Positions 45,833 through 54,540 of a stretch of 64,000 bases of DNA are shown here, piece after piece (the first letter of the stretch is position 1; each line of letters opens with the position of its first letter). Location of the stretch: the NCBI RefSeq assembly GCF_046054195.1, contig NZ_JBEQCS010000002.1, positions 372,001-436,000 of the forward strand, read 5' to 3'. Under the pieces are notes generated by a model. That model was not told the origin of the DNA and ran no database searches. It saw nothing but the letters and a program-made list of their open reading frames with translations. A program made the translations under genes and the position numbers. The stretch comes from Celerinatantimonas sp046054195 (GTDB lineage: Bacteria; Pseudomonadota; Gammaproteobacteria; Enterobacterales; Celerinatantimonadaceae).

Positions 45833-47986
45833 ATGTTTTATTCATTAAACCGCCTTCGAATGCCATGGATCCACTGCATTTCGCTAGCAACATTATTACC
45901 TGTCAGCTCGATATTTGCCGCTGATAACACATCACAAGTAACTCTAAATCAGGTTGAGGTAACAGCGCAGAGCTCAAATCCAATGAGTGAAGGCTCTGAT
46001 GACTATTCTCTGGCGCGTAGTAACACAGCGACCGGATTGTCGTTATCACCTCGGCATACACCGCAAACGTTAACGACGATTAGCCAAGCACAAATGGATG
46101 ACTTTCAGCTCACCAGCACCACGGACATGCTTGAGCAAGGTGGTGGCGTTACAGTTTTACGAGTTGAAACAGACCGGAACTATTACATTTCACGGGGCTT
46201 TGAAATTAGCAATTTTCAAATTGATGGTGTCGGTATGCCATTTGCCACAGGCGATCAGATGGGGGATATTGACACGGCACTCTATGACCATATTGATGTT
46301 ATAAAAGGAGCAAATGGCTTAACCTCAAACCCAGGGAATCCATCTGCCACCGTCAATTTTGTACGCAAACGCCCAACTCGCGACCCACACGCTAGTGTTG
46401 ATTTGCGCTATGGTTCATGGAATACCAAACGAGCAGTAGTTGACGTATCAGGACCATTAACCCAATCGGGGAACTGGCGAGGCCGTTTAATTGGTGCTTT
46501 TCAAGATGGCGACTCTTATTTAGACCGCTATTCGCTGCGTAAAAATGCTTATTCCGCCATCATTGCCGGGGATCTCAGCGATGATATTACGCTTACCTTA
46601 GGCCATTTAGAACAACACAACCGCCCCATGGGAACCATGTGGGGAGCATTGCCGCTTTATTATACCAATGGGCAAGCAATCGATTGGGATCGCTCAGCGA
46701 GTACCGCTACTGATTGGTCTTACTGGAATACCAATGATAAACAATCGTTTGCTGAGCTAAGCTATCAGCTCAATCCCAACTGGGAAAGTTTAACCACGCT
46801 CACTTATCGTAAAATGAGTAGTGATGCTAAATTGTTCTATGTCACAGGCCATCCAGACCCTGACACAGGTCTTGGGGTTAACAGTTATCCATCGATTTAC
46901 AACCATCAAGAGCGCCAATTGATGCTTAGCTCTAAACTAACGGGTACATTTGACTTAGCCGGTTTCACCCATCAAGCCAGTATTGGCATCAACTGGTCGC
47001 GAAGCCGCAGTCACTTAGCATCTATTTATGATGACATTGGGATAAGTGTCGGTGACATTCGTGATTTCGATGGTGACTTTCCAGAGCCGGATTGGCAAGA
47101 CACTACGAGTAACGACGCACATTTTTCTGTTTACCGTCGCAGTTTATTTGCCTCGACCAAGCTAACTCTACCTGCGAATTTCTCACTATTACTCGGTGCA
47201 AACTTCTCTAATTTACAAAGTGATGGCGACCAGTACGGCGTAGCTCACCAATATGACCGCAATCATATCTCGCCCTACATTGGCGTCATGTATGACATCA
47301 ATGATCACCACACCTTGTATGCCAGCTATACCGATATTTTCAATCCTCAATACAAAATTGACGCAAATATGCAGGTGCTTGACCCTATCACTGGCAAAAG
47401 CTACGAAATGGGCTGGAAAGGTGCATGGCGAGAGAACAGTTTAAATGCGAGCGTGTCACTATTTAAAACGCAGCAGAATAACACTGCTGAATCAGCCGGG
47501 TTCGATCAGAGCATCGGAGCCACGGTGTACCAAGGCGTCGATATTGAAAGTACTGGTTTTGAAGCCACTTTATCCGGCCGCTTGATGCGTGGTTGGCAAG
47601 TAAACGCAGCTTATACGCACATGTTCCATTTACAAGATAACGACCATGAAGCCGCTCTGACATATGTTCCGCGCGAAACACTCATGCTCGGCAGCGTCAT
47701 TGATATCCCTTGGGTCCATGGGCTAAAAACTGGTTTGAATGTGCGTTGGCAAAGTAAAACCTATCGAAATCAAGGAACAACTGATGGCGGAGATACCATT
47801 ATCTCAACACAAAGCGCTTATGCCGTGACCAACTGGATGGCCAGTTATCAGATTAATAAACAAACCCGTGTGTCCTTGAACGTTAACAATATCTTTGATG
47901 AGAAATATCTAACCAGCTTGTACGCCTCCCAAAGCTTTTATGGGGCCCCTCGCAATGCTTCGGTTAATCTTCACTGGAGCTATTAA
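45833..47986 (+). CDS. TonB-dependent siderophore receptor
   Basis: This is an outer-membrane receptor that imports ferric siderophores with energy from TonB. The 717-residue product has a signal peptide (to about residue 29, SSIFAAD), a TonB box-like segment LNQVEVTA, a plug domain (PRHTPQTLTTISQAQM... DHIDVIKGANGL), and a 22-strand barrel that ends NASVNLHWSY. The sequence style (plug ISRGFEISNFQIDGV; TSNPGNPSATVNFVRKRPT) resembles FhuE-type receptors for hydroxamate siderophores, but the ligand is not certain. It is preceded by a Fur box and followed by a terminator. Confidence 0.93.
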   Translation: MFYSLNRLRMPWIHCISLATLLPVSSIFAADNTSQVTLNQVEVTAQSSNPMSEGSDDYSLARSNTATGLSLSPRHTPQTLTTISQAQMDDFQLTSTTDMLEQGGGVTVLRVETDRNYYISRGFEISNFQIDGVGMPFATGDQMGDIDTALYDHIDVIKGANGLTSNPGNPSATVNFVRKRPTRDPHASVDLRYGSWNTKRAVVDVSGPLTQSGNWRGRLIGAFQDGDSYLDRYSLRKNAYSAIIAGDLSDDITLTLGHLEQHNRPMGTMWGALPLYYTNGQAIDWDRSASTATDWSYWNTNDKQSFAELSYQLNPNWESLTTLTYRKMSSDAKLFYVTGHPDPDTGLGVNSYPSIYNHQERQLMLSSKLTGTFDLAGFTHQASIGINWSRSRSHLASIYDDIGISVGDIRDFDGDFPEPDWQDTTSNDAHFSVYRRSLFASTKLTLPANFSLLLGANFSNLQSDGDQYGVAHQYDRNHISPYIGVMYDINDHHTLYASYTDIFNPQYKIDANMQVLDPITGKSYEMGWKGAWRENSLNASVSLFKTQQNNTAESAGFDQSIGATVYQGVDIESTGFEATLSGRLMRGWQVNAAYTHMFHLQDNDHEAALTYVPRETLMLGSVIDIPWVHGLKTGLNVRWQSKTYRNQGTTDGGDTIISTQSAYAVTNWMASYQINKQTRVSLNVNNIFDEKYLTSLYASQSFYGAPRNASVNLHWSY

Positions 47987-47992
47987 TAGAAT

Positions 47993-48017
47993 AAGCGCCA
48001 CCGCTCTGGTGGCGCTT
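47993..48017. terminator. Bidirectional terminator
   Basis: The hairpin AAGCGCCACC / GGTGGCGCTT (loop GCTCT) lies between the convergent receptor and xylA genes. It probably stops transcription from both sides, although the T-run is short. Confidence 0.75.
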
Positions 48018-48043
48018 GTTACACTCAAAAATTATTAGCTGAA

Positions 48044-49366
48044 TTACTGGTTGTAAATCGTACGATTCACCAGATTTTCCAGATATTCCTGCTGACCCGA
48101 TGCAGGCTGCGGGTCTAAATTGTTATTTAACGCATAATCAGCCAAATCAGATAAAGAGCAGTTTGAGCTTAAAATTTTCTGCCCCAACTGAGAATTCCAC
48201 CCGGCATAGCGTTTTTCAACGCACTGGCTTAACTCTTGTTTTTCAAACAATGCAGCAGCTTTTAACAGCGCCAAAGCCATTGTATCCATGCCACCAATAT
48301 GCCCGTAAAAGAGATCTTCTGGTGCAATGGAAGGCCGACGAACTTTCGCATCAAAGTTCAAACCACCAGTGGTAAAACCACCATTTTTCAGTAGTTCATA
48401 CATCATTAATGTATTTTCTTCGACACTATTGGGGAATTGATCCGTATCCCAGCCAGATTGTGGGTCGCCGCGGTTGGCATCAATAGACCCCATAATGCCT
48501 AGCGCATTGGCAGTTGCAACTTCGTGCTGGAAGGTATGACCTGCTAAAGTGGCATGGTTAGCTTCAATATTCACTTTGATTTCGTTTTCTAAACCAAACT
48601 GTTTTAGGAATCCATAAACCGTCGCAACATCATAATCATATTGGTGTTTAGTTGGTTCTTGAGGTTTTGGCTCAATTAAAATTGTACCTTTAAAGCCAAT
48701 TTTATGTTTGTGCTCAACAACCATCTGCATCAATCGACCAAGCTGCTCGCGTTCTTTTTTAAGGTCAGTATTAAGAAGCGTTTCATACCCTTCTCGTCCG
48801 CCCCACAGCACATAGTTTTGCCCACCTAATTCTAAGGTGGCATTCATGGCATTAAAAATTTGCATTGCAGCATAAGCAAAAACTTGTGGATCTGGGTTTG
48901 AACCGGCGCCATGCATAAAGCGTCGATGGGTAAAGACATTCGCTGTCCCCCATAATAATTTCACCCCAGTTTGCTGCTGTTTAGCGGCTAGCGTTTCAAC
49001 CATCTGGTGGAAATTATGGTTAAACTCTTTGATGTTCGCACCTTGAGGCGCCACATCAACATCATGAAAACAATAAAAAGGAGCCCCTAGTTTTTGGAAA
49101 AACTCAAATGCGACATCCGCTTTAAGCTGTGCTAATTCCAGTTCATTACCGGGTTGCTGCCAAGGGCGCTCAAATGATGGAGCCCCAAACATATCAGTCC
49201 CTGGCCAGGCAAAAGTGTGCCAATAGCAAACTGCAAAACGCAGATGATCGCGCATCGATTTACCTAGGATTTGCCGTTCTGGTTGGTAATAACGAAATGC
49301 TAACGGGTTAGAGCTTTCGACGCCCTCATATTTAATCGCTTCGATACCTTTAAAAAAATCACTCAT
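48044..49366 (-). CDS. xylA: Xylose isomerase
   Basis: XylA converts D-xylose to D-xylulose in the cytoplasm. The 440-residue product aligns along its whole length with E. coli XylA. Landmarks are SSNPLAFR near the start, the catalytic HDVD segment, the metal-binding LIEPKPQEPTKHQYD and EANHATLAGHTF, and NFDAKVRR. I chose the ATG at 49366, which has TGAGGT upstream; the frame runs 20 codons further without support. It lies 138 bases after xylE, and that gap holds a tandem repeat that is probably a XylR site. Confidence 0.97.
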   Translation of the reverse strand: MSDFFKGIEAIKYEGVESSNPLAFRYYQPERQILGKSMRDHLRFAVCYWHTFAWPGTDMFGAPSFERPWQQPGNELELAQLKADVAFEFFQKLGAPFYCFHDVDVAPQGANIKEFNHNFHQMVETLAAKQQQTGVKLLWGTANVFTHRRFMHGAGSNPDPQVFAYAAMQIFNAMNATLELGGQNYVLWGGREGYETLLNTDLKKEREQLGRLMQMVVEHKHKIGFKGTILIEPKPQEPTKHQYDYDVATVYGFLKQFGLENEIKVNIEANHATLAGHTFQHEVATANALGIMGSIDANRGDPQSGWDTDQFPNSVEENTLMMYELLKNGGFTTGGLNFDAKVRRPSIAPEDLFYGHIGGMDTMALALLKAAALFEKQELSQCVEKRYAGWNSQLGQKILSSNCSLSDLADYALNNNLDPQPASGQQEYLENLVNRTIYNQ

Positions 49367-49429
49367 CTGAATTACCTCACAATACTTGGTTGATTCATTT
49401 TGAAAAAAAACTGCAATTCTGAGCAATGA

Positions 49430-49459
49430 CGATATTTCATAACTTCATTGCGATATTTC
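49430..49459 (-). promoter_or_regulatory. Tandem direct repeat, probable XylR site
   Basis: The 9-mer GAAATATCG occurs twice on the minus strand exactly 21 bases apart (49430-49438 and 49451-49459), followed by CAATG or TCATTG. Two half-sites on the same face of the helix, two turns apart, are typical for AraC/XylR activators. The site lies about 65-95 bases upstream of xylA. Confidence 0.6.
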
Positions 49460-49504
49460 GTCTTCGCGCGCTGGCTCACAAAGTTCACACGAAGAGCTGA
49501 CTCA

Positions 49505-50908
49505 TCAATGCGCTATTGGATGATGATGCTCAGATGCGCCCTGGGATGGTTGTTCTTTGCGATGCCAAAGTGCTTCAAGCTGTTCAAGTGAACGACCTTT
49601 GGTTTCGGGAACAAATCGATAGATGAAGTAAACGGTGACAAACCCTAAAATGCCATACAACCAGAATGGGAAGCCGCCATTAAATTGCTGATAGATCCAG
49701 CTTGATTTAGCGTTCATCATTGGGAATGTCTGCGAGACTAAGAAGTTGGCAAGCCACTGCGCTAATACGGCAATCGATAGCGCTTTAGAGCGGACGTTAT
49801 TAGGAAATATTTCAGCCAGTAAAACCCAAGTAACGGGCCCCAAAGACAATGCAAACGCAGCAATGTAAGCCAAAACGAAAATCAGTAAATAACCACCAAT
49901 AGCGTTAAGGTAAGCAGCCGTGCCGATGACGATAATACTAACCGACATAATGGCAGCCCCTACCATCATCAGCGGACGACGACCAAATTTATCAACGGTA
50001 AGAATTGCCAGCACGGTAAAGCTTAAATTCACAACGCCGACTAAGACCGTCTGCAACAGAGCGATATCAATCGATGAATTACTAAAGCCTTTTAAAATGG
50101 TTGGGGCGTAATATAAGAAGACGTTAATCCCCGTCACCTGCTGAAACACACTCAGTAAAATACCGATGATTAAAAGTCCAGTAAGCCCCTGCTCTTTGAT
50201 ACTCACTGATTTATGGTGTAAAGATGCTTTGATGTCATCCCATAATGGTTCAATGCTCAGAGCCGGATTTAACCCTTTTAGAAGCTGTCTTGCTTCGTCG
50301 TCACGGCCTTGCATCGCCAGCCAACGCGGGGTTTCTGGAACACTAAACAGCAAGACTAAAAATAATGCAGCAGGAATGGTTTCTGAGCCAAACATATAAC
50401 GCCAACCAATCTGATTCAGCCAGCTTTCAGGCCCCATCAGCGCAATGCCATAATTGACAAAATAGACCACCAGCATTCCAAAAATAATGGCAAACTGGTT
50501 ACAAGCAACTAAGCCACCACGTTTTTCAGCGGGTGAAATCTCAGCGATATACATCGGCGAAACCATTGATGCAATCCCAACACCGACGCCGCCGATAATG
50601 CGATAAATAATAAAAACTGCATCGCTCCCGGCAATGGCAGACCCCACTGCGGAAATTAAAAATAGTACCGCCGCTATAATCAACGCCCCTCGGCGCCCAT
50701 AGCGACTACTTAAAACCCCGGCCACGGCAGCTCCGAGCACACAACCAATTAATGCCGAAGCTGCGGCGAATCCCCATTGCGCCGGAGACAGCGAAAAATA
50801 GACTTGCAACGCCTGCGTTGCGCCAGAAATCACTGCGGTATCATATCCAAACAACAAACCGCCGAGCGCTACGACAAGAGTCAGTCTGAGCACGTTAATT
50901 TGTTTCAT
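49505..50908 (-). CDS. xylE: Sugar/proton symporter, XylE type
   Basis: This major facilitator of the sugar-porter family likely imports D-xylose with a proton. The 467-residue product has twelve hydrophobic segments and family signatures GGLLFGYDTAVISGA, SRYGRR, PETPRWLA, KFGRRPLM and RFVPETKGRSLEQLE. I place the start at the ATG at 50908, behind GGAGAA. It lies between xylB and xylA, and a terminator separates it from xylB, so it has its own promoter. The xylose neighbours support the substrate; galactose or arabinose are alternatives. Confidence 0.9.
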   Translation of the reverse strand: MKQINVLRLTLVVALGGLLFGYDTAVISGATQALQVYFSLSPAQWGFAAASALIGCVLGAAVAGVLSSRYGRRGALIIAAVLFLISAVGSAIAGSDAVFIIYRIIGGVGVGIASMVSPMYIAEISPAEKRGGLVACNQFAIIFGMLVVYFVNYGIALMGPESWLNQIGWRYMFGSETIPAALFLVLLFSVPETPRWLAMQGRDDEARQLLKGLNPALSIEPLWDDIKASLHHKSVSIKEQGLTGLLIIGILLSVFQQVTGINVFLYYAPTILKGFSNSSIDIALLQTVLVGVVNLSFTVLAILTVDKFGRRPLMMVGAAIMSVSIIVIGTAAYLNAIGGYLLIFVLAYIAAFALSLGPVTWVLLAEIFPNNVRSKALSIAVLAQWLANFLVSQTFPMMNAKSSWIYQQFNGGFPFWLYGILGFVTVYFIYRFVPETKGRSLEQLEALWHRKEQPSQGASEHHHPIAH

Positions 50909-50964
50909 ATCGTTCTCCATGGACTAATGATCCATTTGATCTTAGTGCGGGCCTGAAGAATAAA

Positions 50965-50973
50965 AATTACGAT
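50965..50973. promoter_or_regulatory. AATTACGAT motif upstream of xylE
   Basis: The same 9-mer, AATTACGAT, occurs upstream of xylB at 52630-52638. Its reverse complement ATCGTAATT resembles the core of the tandem repeat before xylA. A shared XylR half-site is the likely explanation. Confidence 0.4.
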
Positions 50974-51070
50974 AATCCACATGGCTATTACGTGATTTCA
51001 CAAATGTGACAAAAGGCCAACATTGACTCACATCTGCTTAAAATCAATCGTAATAGACTGAAAAATAAAA

Positions 51071-51097
51071 ATAAAAAAGGGCTGCAAGAGCAGCCCA
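51071..51097 (-). terminator. Rho-independent terminator after xylB
   Basis: On the minus strand GGGCTGC-TCTT-GCAGCCC is followed by TTTTTTATTTTT. It lies 20 bases after the xylB stop and separates xylB from xylE. Confidence 0.9.
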
Positions 51098-51117
51098 AAG
51101 GGTCATAGAAAGACGAT

Positions 51118-52569
51118 TTAAAACAATTCTTTAACAGCTGGATATAGCGCTTTAAAAGTTTTACGACGCTCGTTGAGCTGCTGATGATGACTTAGATTAG
51201 GCGTGTATGTCGCTAGCAATTCAGGTTTAGGACAGCACTTGTCAAGCGATGCACCAGCTTTACAGCCGAGCATTGCCAGGCGAGCTGCGCCAAGTGCCGG
51301 ACCAATATCTCCACCAGCGCGATAGGTCAGCGGCAAGTTCAACACATCAGCGAGTAACTGCCGCCAATAAGCACTTTTAGCCCCTCCACCAATCAAGGTG
51401 ATTTCATCGCTTTGATAGCCGCTTTCATGCATGGCCTCAATACCATCGGCCATTGCAAAAGAAACACCTTCTAGCACAGCTTGAACCAAAGATAATCGGT
51501 CAGTTTGATGCGTCAATCCAAAAAAGACACCCGTTGCATTAGGATTATTGTGTGGCGTGCGCTCGCCACTTAAATAGGGTAAGAAAACCACCTGTTGCGA
51601 TTCAGGCGAGGATTGCTCAAGCTCACCGAGCATAGTTGCAACATCGCTGTAATGGGTAATTTTTGCCACCCAATCCAAACAAGATGCCGCACTTAAAATC
51701 ACTGACATTAAATGCCAACGATTGGGCAAGGCGTGACAAAAGCTATGTAAAGCGGCTTCTGGATTGCTATAAACGCCATCAGTGACAGCAAAGTAAACGC
51801 CAGATGTTCCAAGCGACAACATCGCCTGGCCAGGTTTGGTAATCCCAACACCTAATGCACCGGCGGCATTATCACCACCACCGGCCACCACGGGCACAGC
51901 CTTCATTCCCCAAGCCTTGGCAATCTCTTCACGCAGCGTCCCCGTAACCTCGGGGCCTTCGTAAAGTTTTGGCATCTGCTCACGAGTTAAACCTGTCGCA
52001 GCTAACAACGTATCATCCCAATCCCTATTTTTTAGATTGAGCCACATGGTTCCGGCAGCATCAGACATATCACTGGCAAATTGCCCTGTCATTTTATAAC
52101 GCAGGTAATCTTTGGGCAGTAAAACCTTCGCAACCTGCTTAAAAATTTCCGGTTCATGCTGGCGTACCCACAGTAATTTTGAGGCAGTAAAACCTGGCAT
52201 CATCAAATTACCGGTACGAATCCGGCTATCAGGAACTTCAGCTTCAAGCTGGCGACATTGCAAGGCACTGCGGCCATCGTTCCATAAAATAGCAGGACGT
52301 AGCACATTCCCAGAGCTATCTAATAAAGTCGCACCATGCATTTGTCCAGATAAACCAATGCCATCAACAGCGCCTAGCTCAACCTTATCACTGAGAGCGC
52401 GAATAGCCTGATCCGTTGCCTGCCACCACTGATGAGGATCTTGCTCGCTAAATAATGGCTGTGGATTCTGCACACTTAGCGCAGCACTTTGTTGCGCCAG
52501 TAACTGGCCATTGTCATCGATAACAATCACTTTTACTGCGGATGTTCCCAAATCAATCCCCAGATACAT
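51118..52569 (-). CDS. xylB: Xylulokinase
   Basis: XylB phosphorylates D-xylulose to xylulose-5-phosphate, which enters the pentose phosphate pathway. The 483-residue FGGY-family kinase shows the N-terminal phosphate-binding motif LGIDLGTSAVKVIVID, the SGQMHGAT segment, GGGDNAAGALGVG, and the C-terminal signature GGGAKSAYWRQLLADVLN. Length matches E. coli XylB (484). It is transcribed divergently from xylR. Confidence 0.96.
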   Translation of the reverse strand: MYLGIDLGTSAVKVIVIDDNGQLLAQQSAALSVQNPQPLFSEQDPHQWWQATDQAIRALSDKVELGAVDGIGLSGQMHGATLLDSSGNVLRPAILWNDGRSALQCRQLEAEVPDSRIRTGNLMMPGFTASKLLWVRQHEPEIFKQVAKVLLPKDYLRYKMTGQFASDMSDAAGTMWLNLKNRDWDDTLLAATGLTREQMPKLYEGPEVTGTLREEIAKAWGMKAVPVVAGGGDNAAGALGVGITKPGQAMLSLGTSGVYFAVTDGVYSNPEAALHSFCHALPNRWHLMSVILSAASCLDWVAKITHYSDVATMLGELEQSSPESQQVVFLPYLSGERTPHNNPNATGVFFGLTHQTDRLSLVQAVLEGVSFAMADGIEAMHESGYQSDEITLIGGGAKSAYWRQLLADVLNLPLTYRAGGDIGPALGAARLAMLGCKAGASLDKCCPKPELLATYTPNLSHHQQLNERRKTFKALYPAVKELF

Positions 52570-52629
52570 GGGTTACTCCTTCATATCTATGGTTATTAGT
52601 TGATGGTGGACACAGTAACGCGCAATCGC

Positions 52630-52638
52630 AATTACGAT
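52630..52638. promoter_or_regulatory. AATTACGAT motif in the xylB-xylR promoter region
   Basis: Identical 9-mer to that before xylE; a candidate XylR half-site. Confidence 0.4.
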
Positions 52639-52680
52639 TTTTTTATTCACTATTATCAATTTTAGTTTTTGTGAACTCTG

Positions 52681-52696
52681 TGTGGAACAGTTCACA
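52681..52696. promoter_or_regulatory. CRP-binding site between xylB and xylR
   Basis: TGTGG-AACAGT-TCACA matches the CRP consensus at 9 of 10 positions. It lies midway between the divergent genes and would put the xylose genes under catabolite control. Confidence 0.75.
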
Positions 52697-52757
52697 GCAC
52701 TATCACAAAATCTTCCGTACAATCTATTTAAGACATTTTCGAGAACGGAAATATACT

Positions 52758-53987
52758 GTGAAACCAAGACGTTATATTCGCCTGCTTTTTAATGCCAACA
52801 AAACCTATGACCGCCAAGTCATCGAAGGTGTTGGCCGTTACCTAAACACCACACAGTGTAATTGGGATCTTTTTATCGAAGATGATTTTCGCACCCAACA
52901 AGCAAGCCTTGGCCAATGGCATGGGGACGGCGTAATTGCTGATTTAGATGATCCAAACATCGAATATAAACTCAATCAGCTGCAATTACCGGTCGTTGGC
53001 GTTGGCGGCTCATATAACGATCCGGCGCTTTATCCACAAATTCCCTATGTTGCGACCGACAACTATCAGGTGATGAAACTGGCGTTTGATCATCTAAAAT
53101 CTTTAGGGCTGACGCATTTTGCTTTTTATGGGTTGCCTCGCGATCCGCGTTATCGTTGGTCAGAACAGCGCGAAATAGCTTTTCGCCAGCTCACTCATAA
53201 TGAGGGGTTTGCCTGCGATGTTTTTCATGGCCATTTAACCAGCTCAGAAAATTGGCAGCAGGCGCAGCAAAGTCTGTGTGACTGGCTGCAAAGTTTGCCG
53301 CAACCGGTAGGCATTATTGCCGTAACCGACTCCCGCGCCAGATACCTTTTACAAGCGTGTGAGCAATTAGGATTTATGGTGCCAGAGCGTATTGCCGTCG
53401 TTGGTATTGATAACGAAGAAGTAGCTCGATATCTGACTCGAACTTCACTGAGTTCGATTGAGCAAGGATGTCAGCAGATGGGGTATCAGGCTGCACAAAT
53501 TCTCGACCAACTGCTCACCGAGCAACTGCCTGCCAACGCAACACCGCGGTTATTAATTCCACCGGTACAAATACATCCACGTCAAAGCAGTGATTTTCAT
53601 GCGCTGCACGACCCCTATGTGATTCAGGCAATGCATTTTATTCGTCGCCACGCGTGTCAGGGCATAAAAGTAGAGCAGGTTCTTGATTACGTGGGGGTTT
53701 CTCGCTCCAATTTAGAAGCTCGCTTTAAAATCGAACGCAACCATTCCATTCACCAAGAGATCCACTACTTTAAATTAGAACAGGCTTGTGAACTGTTGCG
53801 AGCAACCGAGTTACCCATTGCCCAGATTTCTCACTATTGTGGCTATCCATCACTGCAATATATGTACGCGGTATTTAAAAAGAACTTTCAGCAAACCCCT
53901 AAAGAGTTTAGAGGTCTGCGTAAACAATCAATGGTTCCCAATCTAGAGTCACCTTTTAAACCAATTAAAATGGCGGTTGGGAATTAG
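52758..53987 (+). CDS. xylR: Xylose operon activator XylR
   Basis: This 409-residue activator has a LacI-like sugar-binding domain at the N-terminus (RLLFNANKTYDRQVIEGVGRYL to about residue 280) and an AraC-type DNA-binding domain at the C-terminus, with KLEQACELLRATELPIAQI and YCGYPSLQYMYAVFKKNF. The start is the GTG at 52758, which aligns with the start of E. coli XylR; the frame is open 72 codons further upstream, but that part overlaps the xylB promoter region. The gene end overlaps the convergent pqiC by 23 bases. Confidence 0.94.
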   Translation: MKPRRYIRLLFNANKTYDRQVIEGVGRYLNTTQCNWDLFIEDDFRTQQASLGQWHGDGVIADLDDPNIEYKLNQLQLPVVGVGGSYNDPALYPQIPYVATDNYQVMKLAFDHLKSLGLTHFAFYGLPRDPRYRWSEQREIAFRQLTHNEGFACDVFHGHLTSSENWQQAQQSLCDWLQSLPQPVGIIAVTDSRARYLLQACEQLGFMVPERIAVVGIDNEEVARYLTRTSLSSIEQGCQQMGYQAAQILDQLLTEQLPANATPRLLIPPVQIHPRQSSDFHALHDPYVIQAMHFIRRHACQGIKVEQVLDYVGVSRSNLEARFKIERNHSIHQEIHYFKLEQACELLRATELPIAQISHYCGYPSLQYMYAVFKKNFQQTPKEFRGLRKQSMVPNLESPFKPIKMAVGN

Positions 53988-54540
53988 CTAATTGCTGGGC
54001 AATGTTATCAATCGTTTGCCCCCACAAATCACTTAAAGCCTGGCTCATGGCTAAATAGCCCGATTGGGTCAGTGGCTGTTTTTTAGCAAAGGAGCCGCTT
54101 AAAACTGGCTTGCGCTCGCTATCAAGCAATTGCCAATATCCTTTGAGATGCGCAATACCTTGGCTGTCAGCGCTAAAAGTATCGGCATGAATAATCAAGC
54201 GATAACCACTATCGACCCATTGAATCTGGGGCAGTCTCTGCTTAAGGCGCAGCTTGCCCAGTCGCTGCATTTGTGAGCTTAAATCTTCAGCCCACAAATG
54301 ATGACTAGCTTGATAGACTCCACCATCGGCATCAACCATCGTCATCCGTGTGGAATCTAAATAGGCAGGGAGTCGAATCGGCTCAAGCGTTAACGCTAAC
54401 GGTTGTTTTGCTTTGGCGTAACCATCCACAACGGGCAGTTCCGGCAACAAATATTGATGCATCACAACCTGTTTAGAACTGCTGCAACCCACCAGAGCAA
54501 GCAGCATAAAAGCGATGGCCAAACCTATCTTTTTATTCAT
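53965..54540 (-). CDS. pqiC: PqiC lipoprotein
   Basis: PqiC is the outer-membrane lipoprotein of the PqiABC lipid-transport bridge. The 191-residue product has a lipoprotein signal (MLLALVGCSSS) and the ABC-type transport auxiliary domain of this family. Its start overlaps pqiB by 8 bases, and its end overlaps xylR tail to tail. Confidence 0.88.
   Translation of the reverse strand: MNKKIGLAIAFMLLALVGCSSSKQVVMHQYLLPELPVVDGYAKAKQPLALTLEPIRLPAYLDSTRMTMVDADGGVYQASHHLWAEDLSSQMQRLGKLRLKQRLPQIQWVDSGYRLIIHADTFSADSQGIAHLKGYWQLLDSERKPVLSGSFAKKQPLTQSGYLAMSQALSDLWGQTIDNIAQQLANSQPPF

Noticed and set aside
52542..52757. The 72-codon upstream extension of xylR
   Set aside because: It overlaps the xylB start, the CRP site and the AATTACGAT motif, and E. 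coli XylR aligns from the GTG at 52758.
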